Assembly (NCBI GenBank): GCA_036393335.1
Contig: DASWHD010000237.1
Location: 1-22,376 of the forward strand
Source: DASWHD01 sp036393335
GTDB taxonomy: Bacteria > CG2-30-53-67 > CG2-30-70-394
Length of the DNA: 22,376 bases
Reading direction: 5' to 3'
Within the stretch, counting starts at the first letter, position 1, and every line of letters begins with the position of its first letter. The position numbers and the translations under genes were made by a program. Positions 6,363 to 14,545 of the stretch are shown piece after piece. A model generated the notes under the pieces. That model ran no database searches. It was given only the letters and a program-made list of their open reading frames with translations, and had not been told where the DNA came from.

Positions 6363-9300
6363 TCAGCGGTCCCGCAGCGCCGCCTCGATGGCCGGCACGG
6401 CGGCCATGAAACCGGTGGATGTGGCGCGGTCGCGAATGGCGCGCAGCGCCTTGCGGGTGGTGGGTTTGCGGTCGCCGCGGCCGTGCGCGGCCAGGGCCCG
6501 GGCGCGGTCGATGTAGAGATCGGCCCACGGCAGGGGCTCCGGCCGAGTGTACTCCGCCAGGGCGGCGGCGTACCGCTCCGCCTCGTCCCAGTCGCGGCAG
6601 AGCAGGGCGACCTCCATCGCGCTCTGGTAGAAGTTCAGGTAGTTATGGCTGATCCCCCCGTCGCGCAGTAAGGCCTCGCCCTCGCGCAGGGCGCGGCTGC
6701 GTTTGTCGGCGTCGTCGGTGGCCAGGGCGAGGGCGCCGAGGACCGACGGCCCCGCGAACGAGATCCCGGTCGTGCGGCTCAAGGCGAGGGCGTCGTCGAG
6801 GAACCGCTCCCCCTCCGTGCGCCGTCCCTGGGCGGCCGACGCGAGTCCAAGGTTGCACAGGTTTTCCACCGCGAAGCGCCGGGCGCCCAGGTCCCGCGCC
6901 AGGTCGAGGCCGCGCGCCGCCTCCGCCTCGGAGCCGGCAAAGTCACCGGCGTGGTAGAGGACGATCGCCAGGATGTCACGGGAAAGGATCTCGGCACGCC
7001 GGTTGCCGACGGCCACCGCGAGATCGATCGCGGCGCCGGCTTCGTCCAGGGCAACCGCCACATCGGCCCGGTAGAACCGCGTCAGCCCGAGCATCGGCAG
7101 GTTTGCTACCTCGATCCGGCCGAGACCGTGCTCGCGACACAACACGACGCAACGGTGGAAGTGGTCCTGGGCGGTGACCATCTGGCCGCGCTGATAGTAG
7201 GCATCCGCCAGACCGCTCAGGGCGCGCGCCACCAGCGCCGGCGCGCCGGCTATCCTGGCGTGGTGGTGGGCGAGGCGATGCTCGGCGAGACATTCATCGA
7301 TGCGCGCGAGGGGGAAGAGGATGCTGCCGCGGTGGTAGTGAAGCTGCGCCAGCTCCTCGGCGTGGCCCTCGGCGGGGATCGCTCCCTGCGCCTTATCCAG
7401 GGCCGCGAGGGCCTCGTCGTGGCGGTCCTCGACCCGCAGCCCTGCGGCCATGCCGATCCACGCCCGGCCGCGGGCCGCGTCGTCCGGGGCGTGGGCCAGG
7501 GCGCGCTCGAAGGCCGCGACCGAGGCCGCGAGCGCCCCGGTCTCGCGTAGCAGGTCGCCGTGCAGACAGGCGAGCCGAAAGGCGTCGTCGCGCTCCTTGG
7601 CCACGGCGATGCCCCGCTGCACCAGTTCCAGGGCGCGCTCGTAGCGGTACGCCATAGCCTGGCAACGCGCCGCCACGAGGTAGGCCGCCGCCGCCCGCGG
7701 GTCTTCGCCGCGGTCCAGGTGCTCGGCGTGCAGGACCGGGTCCTCCGACGCAAACCATCCCGCGGCCTTGCGATGCAGCGCGCGGCGCTCCGATCCGAGG
7801 AGCGAGCCGTAGACCGCGTCGCGGATCAGGGCGTGGGTGAAGAGGTGCTCCTCGCCATCGGGGCGCACGAGACGCTGTTCCACCAGGCCCCGGCAGACAT
7901 AGTCTGGGTCGTCGATGAGATGGTGGAGGTCCGCCAGGGCGAAGCGCTGGCCGAGCACCGCCGCGGCCTGAGCCGCCGTTTTGTCCTGCGGTGCAAGGTG
8001 ATCGAGGCGCCCCCAGACGATGCTCCGCACGACATCCGGCACCCCCTCGCCGGGCTCCTCCCCGGCACGCAATAGCTGCTCCAGGAAGAGGGGGTTACCA
8101 CCGGCCCGCTCCACACAGTGGCGGGTGAAGTCGGATTCGGCCCCCGCCACCTCTGCGGCCAACGCGCGCGCCTCGTCGTTGCGTAGCGGGCCGAGGTCGA
8201 TGGTGGTGAGCGGCGCCCCGTGCATGGCACCGCGCCAATCCGGGTCGAGGGGCTCGTCCTCGACGCGCGAGGTCATGACCAGTAACGCGGGGCAGTCGTT
8301 CACCACCGCGGCGAGGTTGGCGAGGTGCGCCAGGGTGACGGGATCGGCCCAGTGGATGTCTTCCACTGCGAGCATGACGGGCCGGCACCGGCTGACGGCG
8401 GCCGTGAGGCGGGCCACCGCCGCGTGCCGGCCCCGCTCCCGGGCCGCGGCCCCCATGGCGTCGCACAGGGCGAGGAGGTCGGCGGGTTGCGGGAGGCCGA
8501 GGAGATCGTTGAGTAACGGCCGCTGGTCCCCATCGATCAAGGCCGTCGTCACCGCCTGATCGACCGCCGCTTCCGCCGCCGCACGGTCCGGGGATGGCGG
8601 CAGGTCGAGGAGGCCGGCAACCAGTGCCTGGATCGGCTCCCCGGTCACGGTGGTACCGAAGTCGAGGGCGTGCCCCACGTGGCAGCGAAAACCCCGCGCC
8701 CCGGCGCCGGCCGTCCACTGTGCCAGGAGGCGGCTCTTGCCGATGCCCGCCTCGCCCCGCACCAGGAAGGTCTGGCCACGCCCCAGCTCGGCACACAGCT
8801 GGGCAGCGGCGGCGAATTGCCGTTGCTCCGCCGCGCGACCGACGAAGCCGGGCTGGTCGGTCTCCACCGCACACACGCCCTCGATGCGCCATGCCGCGCC
8901 GTCCGCGCCGGGAGACGCCGCGCAATGCGCCGCCACGCGGCCCGCCACTGCGCGGTGTACGCCGTCGGAGGCAAGGATCTCGCCGGCGCCCGCACGGCCT
9001 GCAAGAGTCGCCGCCTCCTCCACGGCCCGGCCGGTCACCGTGTGACCGCGGTGGTGGGCCGTGCCCTGGCCGCTGACCAGGACCTGCCCGCTGGCGAGGC
9101 CGATACGGGCACGCAACGTTTGCCCCTCGGGGTCGCGCTCCGCCAGGCCACGGTGGATATCGCACGCCGCCCGCACCGCCCGTTCCGTATCGTTGCTGCG
9201 CGCCGCCGGTAGCCCGAAGAGCGCCGTCACGGTCGCCGCATCGTGCTTGAGCACGATGCCGCCATACGCGCCCACCCGTCCGGCCACCACGTCGCACAGC

Positions 9301-10238
9301 AGCGCCGCGGACTGGTGGCGTTCCTCGACGTCGGATGGCTCACCGCAGGGGGTGGGCTCGGCGAGGGAGGCACACAGGATGGTTGCCTGGCGCAGAGTCG
9401 GCTCTGCCCCCGGCGCCGCAGAATGCGCGGGCGGCGCGGGCGGTGCGACGCGCTCCATCTCCGCCTCCGCCACCGTCGCCCCGGCGCTCCCGGGCCTGGC
9501 CTCGGTACGCCGCTGCCGCGCGATCTCCGTCTGGAGCCGGGTGGTCTCGGCCGCCGGCCTCATGCCCAGCTCGTGCTCCAGGATCCGGCACAGGATCTGG
9601 TATTGCTTGAGGGCCGCGGCGTGGCGTCCCTGACTGGCGTAGAGCTCCATCAGGGAGCGATGGACCGGCTCCCGCAGCGGGTCGAGGGCCAGCACGCGGA
9701 TCGCGACCCGCACGGCCCGGTCTACCTCGCCGGCCTGGCGATGATGGTCGAGGAGGGCGGCCATCGCCTCCACCGCCCACTCCCGCAGGCGGTTGCGCTC
9801 CCCCATCAGCCAGTCCTCGAACACCACCGCGCGCGGGTTGAACCCCTCCAGGAGCTCGCCCTGGTAGAGGGCGACCGCGTGTTCCAGGGCGTCGCGGTCC
9901 CCCTCTTTCACCCAGCGGTCGAACTCCACCACGTCCACCGCGATCGCGCCCGGTGTCACCACCAGGCTCTCGCCCTCGACCGCGAGGATCTCCGGCATCA
10001 CGCCGGGTAGGGCCTTGCGCAGGGAGGTCAGGGCCTGGCGCAGGCTGTGGCGCGCCTGGGCCTCCTCGCTGTCGCCCCACAGCAGGGTGGCGAGCTTATC
10101 ACGGGAGTGGGGACGGCCGGGGTGGAGGGCGAGATACGCCAGCAACGCCTTGGCCTTCTTCACCGGGACGGCGACCGCCTCGCCCGCCGCCGAGCGGACG
10201 GCGAACCCCCCGAGCAGGGTCAACTGCAGCGCCGCCAT
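6363..10238 (-). CDS. Large SARP-family transcriptional regulator: wHTH-BTAD-cyclase-like-AAA-TPR
   Basis: 1291 residues. Residues 1-97 are an OmpR-like winged helix (LTLLGGFAVRSAAGE, then SRDKLATLLWGDSEEAQARH). Residues 100-240 are a bacterial transcriptional activation domain (VEFDRWVKEGD, PLREPVHRSLMELYASQGRH, then AAALKQYQ). Residues 280-440 resemble a class III nucleotide cyclase domain (KHDAATVTALFG, RIGLASGQVLVSG), but the first metal-binding Asp position reads ILCASLAEP, so catalysis is doubtful. An AAA/STAND ATPase follows, with Walker A GEAGIGKS at 495-502 and Walker B VMLAVEDIHWADP at 621-633. The C-terminus from about 850 is repeated helical hairpins of TPR type. This is the AfsR-like architecture in which ligand or partner binding to TPRs and ATP drive activation of DNA-bound wHTH. 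GAGGGGG precedes the ATG. It is divergent from the hydroxylase gene at 10424, a candidate target. The ligand is unknown. Confidence 0.93.
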   Translation of the reverse strand: MAALQLTLLGGFAVRSAAGEAVAVPVKKAKALLAYLALHPGRPHSRDKLATLLWGDSEEAQARHSLRQALTSLRKALPGVMPEILAVEGESLVVTPGAIAVDVVEFDRWVKEGDRDALEHAVALYQGELLEGFNPRAVVFEDWLMGERNRLREWAVEAMAALLDHHRQAGEVDRAVRVAIRVLALDPLREPVHRSLMELYASQGRHAAALKQYQILCRILEHELGMRPAAETTRLQTEIARQRRTEARPGSAGATVAEAEMERVAPPAPPAHSAAPGAEPTLRQATILCASLAEPTPCGEPSDVEERHQSAALLCDVVAGRVGAYGGIVLKHDAATVTALFGLPAARSNDTERAVRAACDIHRGLAERDPEGQTLRARIGLASGQVLVSGQGTAHHRGHTVTGRAVEEAATLAGRAGAGEILASDGVHRAVAGRVAAHCAASPGADGAAWRIEGVCAVETDQPGFVGRAAEQRQFAAAAQLCAELGRGQTFLVRGEAGIGKSRLLAQWTAGAGARGFRCHVGHALDFGTTVTGEPIQALVAGLLDLPPSPDRAAAEAAVDQAVTTALIDGDQRPLLNDLLGLPQPADLLALCDAMGAAARERGRHAAVARLTAAVSRCRPVMLAVEDIHWADPVTLAHLANLAAVVNDCPALLVMTSRVEDEPLDPDWRGAMHGAPLTTIDLGPLRNDEARALAAEVAGAESDFTRHCVERAGGNPLFLEQLLRAGEEPGEGVPDVVRSIVWGRLDHLAPQDKTAAQAAAVLGQRFALADLHHLIDDPDYVCRGLVEQRLVRPDGEEHLFTHALIRDAVYGSLLGSERRALHRKAAGWFASEDPVLHAEHLDRGEDPRAAAAYLVAARCQAMAYRYERALELVQRGIAVAKERDDAFRLACLHGDLLRETGALAASVAAFERALAHAPDDAARGRAWIGMAAGLRVEDRHDEALAALDKAQGAIPAEGHAEELAQLHYHRGSILFPLARIDECLAEHRLAHHHARIAGAPALVARALSGLADAYYQRGQMVTAQDHFHRCVVLCREHGLGRIEVANLPMLGLTRFYRADVAVALDEAGAAIDLAVAVGNRRAEILSRDILAIVLYHAGDFAGSEAEAARGLDLARDLGARRFAVENLCNLGLASAAQGRRTEGERFLDDALALSRTTGISFAGPSVLGALALATDDADKRSRALREGEALLRDGGISHNYLNFYQSAMEVALLCRDWDEAERYAAALAEYTRPEPLPWADLYIDRARALAAHGRGDRKPTTRKALRAIRDRATSTGFMAAVPAIEAALRDR

Positions 10239-10344
10239 TGCCCCCTCGGCACCGGGGATCCCAGCGACGATCCCCTTGTTCGGTCATGGGTTTGCATTTT
10301 GACGGCTCGTTGACGCCCGCGGCCACGGAGGCCTGACGGACCGT

Positions 10345-10371
10345 CGGTACGGTAGCGCAAAACGGTTACCG
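10345..10371. promoter_or_regulatory. CGGTA repeats in the divergent promoter region
   Basis: The 185-bp gap between the divergent regulator and hydroxylase genes holds CGGTA twice in tandem (10345-10349 and 10350-10354) and the inverse TACCG at 10367-10371. SARP regulators typically bind short direct repeats near -35, so this is a plausible operator. No strong -35/-10 pair was found, and chance is possible in such GC-rich DNA. Confidence 0.3.
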
Positions 10372-10423
10372 AAGGGCGACAGCGCCCCAACCCCAACGAC
10401 CCACAGCGCAAGGAGAACCTGTC

Positions 10424-11224
10424 ATGACTACCGAACACATCGAGCTACTCGGCCTCGCCTTCATTCCCCTGTTCCTGGTAGGGGACCTCGTCTACTCGCA
10501 CCGCAAGTTCGTCACCCCGCGCTTCTGGCGGCTGCGCGGACTGGCGGTGACGGTGGCGATGTTCCTCCTCTCCACCGGCGTCGCCCTGGCCTGGGGGACG
10601 CTGCTCGCCGGCCACAGCCTCCTCGACGGGAGCGGGCTGGGCACCGTCGCTGGCGCCGTCGTGGGGGTCCTCGTCTACGAGCTGTTCCACTACGGCTACC
10701 ACCGGCTGGTGCACGGCGTCGATTTCCTGTGGCGCTGGAACCACCAGATGCACCACAGCGCGGAGAGCATCGACGCCTTCGGCGCCTACTACCTCCATCC
10801 CCTGGACGCATTCTTCTTCACCACCGGTAGCAGCCTGGTCTTCTTTCCGCTGCTCGGCCTGACGCCGATGGCGGGCGTCATCGGTGCCGCGTTCCTCACC
10901 TTCAACGCGATGTTCCAGCACGCCAATCTCAAGACCCCGCACTGGCTCGGCTACCTCATCCAGCGACCCGAGAGCCATTGCCTGCACCACGGGCGGGGTG
11001 TGCACCGCTACAACTATTCCGACCTGCCCCTGTGGGACATGGTCTTCGGCACCTTCCGCAATCCCCCGACCTGGGAAGGAGAGGTCGGGTTCTACACCGG
11101 CGGCTCCGCTCGGGTGTGGGAGATGCTCGTCGGCCGCGACGTGACGGCCCCGCGTGACGCATCGCCAACCTCCGAGGCCCCCCGTACCATCGTGCCCCCA
11201 GTATCCTTGGCGACGACGCGATGA
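10424..11224 (+). CDS. Fatty acid hydroxylase / sterol desaturase family membrane di-iron enzyme
   Basis: 266 residues, integral membrane protein with several hydrophobic segments (residues 8-22, 40-62, 70-88, 128-160). The eight-His di-iron motifs are present: HYGYH (H89, H93), HQMHH (H107, H110, H111), a supporting QHAN (H166), and HCLHHGRGVH (H185, H188, H189, H194). The family uses O2 to hydroxylate or desaturate membrane lipids or sterol-like substrates at the inner membrane. The sequence near YELFHYGYHRLVHGVDFLWR is typical of bacterial members of unknown substrate. AAGGAG lies eight bases before the ATG. It is divergent from the SARP regulator, which may control it. The C-terminal 35 residues are low-complexity and probably non-essential. 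Confidence 0.92.
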   Translation: MTTEHIELLGLAFIPLFLVGDLVYSHRKFVTPRFWRLRGLAVTVAMFLLSTGVALAWGTLLAGHSLLDGSGLGTVAGAVVGVLVYELFHYGYHRLVHGVDFLWRWNHQMHHSAESIDAFGAYYLHPLDAFFFTTGSSLVFFPLLGLTPMAGVIGAAFLTFNAMFQHANLKTPHWLGYLIQRPESHCLHHGRGVHRYNYSDLPLWDMVFGTFRNPPTWEGEVGFYTGGSARVWEMLVGRDVTAPRDASPTSEAPRTIVPPVSLATTR

Positions 11225-11261
11225 CTCGCCGAGATCGGCCATGGGGCGCTGCGGAGTCCCC

Positions 11262-11290
11262 CCCGGCCGGGCCAGGAGGGCCCGGCCGGG
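11262..11290. terminator. GC-rich hairpin between convergent genes
   Basis: CCCGGCCGGGCC (11262-11273), loop AGGAG and the exact complement GGCCCGGCCGGG (11279-11290) form a perfect 12-bp stem. It sits in the 144-bp gap between the convergent hydroxylase and UDG genes, where a bidirectional terminator is expected. No T-run follows on either strand, so intrinsic termination is uncertain; it could instead be a palindromic repeat. Confidence 0.4.
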
Positions 11291-11368
11291 ACCCCGCCGT
11301 GACCGTCCATCACGACGTGCGCCGAGCGTGGATCCCCATGGGCGAAGCGCCCGCGCGGATCGGCGACG

Positions 11369-12052
11369 TCACCGGCGGCGCGGCAGGCGTGCCCGGATTT
11401 CCTCGAACACCGCGTCGAACATGGCCTCGGTGAGGCGGCCGGTGTTGAGGTTGTAGCGGCTCGGGTGGTAGCTGCCGACCACCGTCAGGCCGCCGGGCAG
11501 GTCGTGGACGCGGCCGTGGCCGAAGGGCAGGGCGCCGCGGGTGGGGATCGCCCCGCGCTGTTGCAGGAGACGGGCGAACTGGGTGGCGGCGCCCCGGCCG
11601 AGGAGCAGTACCACCCGCAGATCGGGCAGGGCGTCGACCTCCGCCGCGAGGTGCGGCAGGCAGGTGGCGAACTCCGCGGGACTCGGCCGGTTGTCCGGCG
11701 GCACGCAGTGGACGGCGTTGGTGATCACGCAGTCGATCAGGCGCAGGCCGTCGTCGCGGCGGGTGCTCGCCGCCCGGTCGCAGAAGCCGAACCGGTGCAG
11801 GGTGGGGTAAAGGACTTCACCCGCGGCATCGCCGGTGAACGGCCGACCGGTGCGGTTCGCCCCCTCCGCCCCGGGGGCGAGGCCGACGATCAGCAGCCGT
11901 GCCGCTGGATCGCCGAACGGCGGCACCGGCCGCGACCAGTACGGTCCACCGCTCCGGCCACGGCGGGCGATCGCCTCCCGGTGGTCCACGAGGCGCGGGC
12001 AGAGCCGGCAGTCGACCAAGCCCGGTGGCGGTGCAATACCGGCGCGTTCCAT
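11369..12052 (-). CDS. Uracil-DNA glycosylase family 5 (UDGb type, Fe-S)
   Basis: 227 residues. Motif A, GLAPGAEGANRTGRPFTGD (57-75), and motif B, SYHPSRYNLNTGR (194-206), are those of family 5 uracil-DNA glycosylases. In this family the catalytic Asp of motif A is absent. Four cysteines, C15 and C18 (DCRLC), C116 (NAVHC) and C131 (FATC), fit the 4Fe-4S site of families 4 and 5. The enzyme removes uracil and other deaminated bases, including hypoxanthine in characterised relatives, to start base excision repair. A longer reading to 12145 exists, but the 31 extra residues lie in a repeat region; the ATG at 12052 matches the family start. It is in the minus-strand run, 226 bases beyond the repeat-bearing gap after the reductase. 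Family 5 is common in thermophiles and actinobacteria and patchy in proteobacteria. Confidence 0.9.
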   Translation of the reverse strand: MERAGIAPPPGLVDCRLCPRLVDHREAIARRGRSGGPYWSRPVPPFGDPAARLLIVGLAPGAEGANRTGRPFTGDAAGEVLYPTLHRFGFCDRAASTRRDDGLRLIDCVITNAVHCVPPDNRPSPAEFATCLPHLAAEVDALPDLRVVLLLGRGAATQFARLLQQRGAIPTRGALPFGHGRVHDLPGGLTVVGSYHPSRYNLNTGRLTEAMFDAVFEEIRARLPRRR

Positions 12053-12073
12053 CACCCCACCCCACTGCCTCTT

Positions 12074-12317
12074 AGGAAAGCAGGAAAAATAGCAGGAGGG
12101 CAGAAAGGGGTCCGGCGGCAAGCCATCAATCCTGCCCTCCACCACCTCCCTGCCTTTCCTATCACGAGCTGGGCGTCGGCTCCGCTTCGCTTGAGCCGAC
12201 CTACAGGGGTTGCACCGAATGCGACCGTCGGACGACGCGATGCCCTCGCGATGCGGGATGGGTGATATGACTGTCGATCCCTTCCTGCATTCCTGTTCCT
12301 TCCTGCCTTCCTTATCA
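12074..12317. repeat. Three related purine/pyrimidine-biased repeats (GGAAAGCAGG type)
   Basis: A purine-rich tract at 12074-12110 (AGGAAAGCAGG, then GCAGGAGGGCAG) is mirrored on the opposite strand by pyrimidine tracts at 12131-12163 (CCTGCCCTCC, then CCTGCCTTTCCTATCA) and 12281-12317 (CTTCCTGCATTCC, then CTTCCTGCCTTCCTTATCA). The first and second form an imperfect inverted repeat around a 20-base centre; the third repeats the second. With the hairpin at 12175-12200 they fill the whole gap between the reductase and UDG genes. The function is unknown. Confidence 0.55.
12175..12200. repeat. REP-like hairpin (GTCGGCTC...GAGCCGAC CTAC)
   Basis: GTCGGCTC (12175-12182), a 10-base loop and GAGCCGAC (12193-12200) form a perfect 8-bp stem, directly followed by CTAC. 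Read on the minus strand it is GTAG-GTCGGCTC-loop-GAGCCGAC, the layout of the widespread GTAGGTCGG-type extragenic palindromes of gammaproteobacteria. Confidence 0.6.
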
Positions 12318-12370
12318 GTAAGGATAATTAGAAGGACTGCGTGGCCAGTGCGACGGATTACGCCGCGCGG

Positions 12371-13948
12371 CTACTCGCGCATGACCGCCGCGAGGGCGTG
12401 GACATCGGGGAGGTCCTCCATGCCGAGGCACGCGGTGGCGTCGGAGACGTAGCGTACCCGGCGCATGCCGTTGAGCACCGTGGTCACCCCCGGCGTGGAG
12501 GCCACAAATTGGAGGGCGATCTGGGAGAGGGTCATGGCGTCGCCCTCCGGGCCGATCACCGCGGCCAGGCGGCGGCGCAACGGCTCGTTGGCGGCGAGGG
12601 CCCGGGCCAGGAGGGCCGGCTCCACCGCCGGCAGGAGGCGGTTGACCGCTTGCAGGTAGTCGTCGCGTGCCCGCTCCCACTCCTCTCCGGCGCTGCCGGA
12701 CACGTTGCGGTGCAGGAAGCGCACCATCTTGTTGATGTTCGGCAACACGGCCTGTGCGGCGATGTGGTGCCATTGGTCGACCCCCTGAATCTGCGGCAGG
12801 GCATCATGCAACTCGCGCGACAGGCAGAAGAGGTTACCGTCGACGAACCGCTCGCCGACGCCGTGGGCCGCCAGCAACTGATCGATCTCCCCCTCCGCCG
12901 CCGCCACTTCCAGCAACGCCTCCTCCAGGGCCACGCGGATCTCCTCCTCGTCCTTCCCCGTCTCGGGGGTGGCCAGGCGCAACAGGGTGCCGTTCGGGTG
13001 CATGGCGTTGAGGGGCCGGTTCACCAGGGCACCGAGCTCGAAATAGCGCGCCGCCTCCACCACCGGCACGGTCTGGCCGCCGACCGGCGTGTTCGAGAGA
13101 TCCAGTGCGCCGCTCTCCAGCAAGTTGTACGGGAACTGCACGACGCCGAAGTGGTGGTGGGTGGCATCCCCGTGGATCTCGCGGGCGGCGGTGTGGGCAG
13201 CCTCCCAGAGCAGGGCGAGGTCGACGTGGCTGAAGTCGTCGCGGGGGGCGGGCAGGGTGTTGGAGGAGACGCCATACCAGCCGATCCGCCCCTCCCGCAC
13301 CATCAGCTCACAGAACAGAAAGGCGCGCTGGATACGCTGATAGAAGACGTCCCGCGCGGCCTCCACCCCCAGGCTGCCGCGCTGGCGCGCGTCGGCGAGA
13401 AAGTACTCGGGGTTGTGCAGGAGCAGGCAGTCCAGGGACTCGAGGCCGAGACGGGCCAGGGAGCGATCGAGCTGATCCGCTAGGAAGTGCGGGTGGATGC
13501 AGTGCCAGCAACCCTCTGCGTACTCCACCACCTCCGGGTAGGGTTCTCCCGCCTGCTTGCGCTCCTCGGCCCGGCGCAGGTTGCTACCCTGGATATAGCC
13601 GGCCTTGGACACCACCACCACTTGGTCGCGGCCGATTCGCCCCTCCGCCAACACCTGGCGCAACACCTCCCCGAACAACCGCTCGCTCCCCCCGTCCATG
13701 TAATTGGTCGAGGTGTCGAGGAGGTTGCACCCTTCCACCAGCGCGGCATACAGCGCCTGACGATGCTCCGGGTGAGTCGCGTCCGTGCGATAGCCGCCGA
13801 AGCCGAGCTTCGCCACCGTGAGATCGGTCCGCCCCAGCCGGCGGAAGGTACCGGCCGCCAGGGTGGGGTCGGCGCGCTGGCGGGCCTCCGCCCAGGCACG
13901 GCAACCCTCGGGGGTGGCCCTCCCGGGTAGCAGGCCGCCGTCGCTCAC
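12371..13948 (-). CDS. Aldo/keto reductase with a large internal helical insertion
   Basis: 525 residues against about 280-340 for the family. The TIM-barrel half starts at FRRLGRTDLTVAKLGFGGYR (residues 35-54) and carries the catalytic tetrad D78 (LLDTSTNY), Y83, K115 (VSKAGY) and H178 (LLLHNP). NADPH-dependent aldehyde or ketone reduction is the expected activity. After about residue 330 comes some 150 residues of mostly helical sequence (EEIRVALEEALLEVAAAEGE through RARDDYLQAVNRLLPAVEP). Only then comes the usual barrel end, ALQFVASTPGVTTVLNGMRR. The GTG start at 13948 overlaps the upstream thioredoxin-fold gene by four bases (GTGA), so the two are translationally coupled and perhaps functionally linked. 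The last 24 residues follow a normal AKR ending. Confidence 0.88.
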   Translation of the reverse strand: MSDGGLLPGRATPEGCRAWAEARQRADPTLAAGTFRRLGRTDLTVAKLGFGGYRTDATHPEHRQALYAALVEGCNLLDTSTNYMDGGSERLFGEVLRQVLAEGRIGRDQVVVVSKAGYIQGSNLRRAEERKQAGEPYPEVVEYAEGCWHCIHPHFLADQLDRSLARLGLESLDCLLLHNPEYFLADARQRGSLGVEAARDVFYQRIQRAFLFCELMVREGRIGWYGVSSNTLPAPRDDFSHVDLALLWEAAHTAAREIHGDATHHHFGVVQFPYNLLESGALDLSNTPVGGQTVPVVEAARYFELGALVNRPLNAMHPNGTLLRLATPETGKDEEEIRVALEEALLEVAAAEGEIDQLLAAHGVGERFVDGNLFCLSRELHDALPQIQGVDQWHHIAAQAVLPNINKMVRFLHRNVSGSAGEEWERARDDYLQAVNRLLPAVEPALLARALAANEPLRRRLAAVIGPEGDAMTLSQIALQFVASTPGVTTVLNGMRRVRYVSDATACLGMEDLPDVHALAAVMRE

Positions 13949-14439
13949 GGCTCCGCCAGTCGTTGGGCCTGGTTCAAGGCATGGCGCAGATCCGCGGTGA
14001 ACACCTGCTTGTCGAGGCGCCCCGTGGAGCCGTGCAGGAATTCACCGTCCGGGGTGAGATAGAAGCACACCGGCAGCATGGTGGCGTACGGCATGTGCTG
14101 TGCGCCGATCTCCAGCAGGTCGGTCTCCGGGCGGCCGCTGTCGGCGGTGAGGCACACGAAGGAGTCCTTGAGCAGGGTGGCGCACTCGGGGTCGGGAAGC
14201 AGCTCGTCGAACAGGCTGCGGCAGCTACGGCACGTGGGGCGGCTGAACTCGACGAAGATCAACTTGCCGGCGCTGGCGGCCTCGTGCTGTGCGTCCTGCA
14301 GACGGGTGTGCCAACGCTGGCCGCTGCGGTCCTCAAAGTGGGGATGGGCTGTCATATGTGGCCTCAGACTTCCATGAAGAATGGCTGACCCGTTGTCACC
14401 GGCCACACCTGTCCCTGAAGGGTAGGTACTCTTGGTCAT
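13945..14439 (-). CDS. Thioredoxin-fold protein with CxxC
   Basis: 164 residues from the ATG at 14439, chosen because AGGAGG stands seven bases upstream. A second ATG at 14355 (MTAHPHFED) has only GAGG and begins nearer the conserved region, so the first 28 residues may be dispensable. The core LIFVEFSRPTCRSCRSLFDE carries a CRSC active-site motif in thioredoxin position, and the cis-Pro region is MLPVCFYLTPDGEFLHGSTG. It resembles thioredoxin-like/DUF255-type domains (thioredoxin_7), in which CxxC may act as disulfide reductase. No signal peptide is evident, so it is probably cytosolic. It overlaps the aldo/keto reductase gene by four bases and probably forms a two-gene operon with it. Confidence 0.83.
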   Translation of the reverse strand: MTKSTYPSGTGVAGDNGSAILHGSLRPHMTAHPHFEDRSGQRWHTRLQDAQHEAASAGKLIFVEFSRPTCRSCRSLFDELLPDPECATLLKDSFVCLTADSGRPETDLLEIGAQHMPYATMLPVCFYLTPDGEFLHGSTGRLDKQVFTADLRHALNQAQRLAEP

Positions 14440-14545
14440 GATTGAACCTCCTCCACTCCCGAAGCGTATGGTGGGCACCTCTCTGGGCCGCAAACGTACC
14501 ACGAATCCAGCCAGGCGGGACCGGCGGACAAAAGGGGAGCGCATT

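Noticed and set aside
8095..9297. 400-codon alternative frame inside the SARP regulator gene
   Set aside because: The overlapping frame encodes the recognisable ATPase and cyclase-like domains; this one is a composition artefact.
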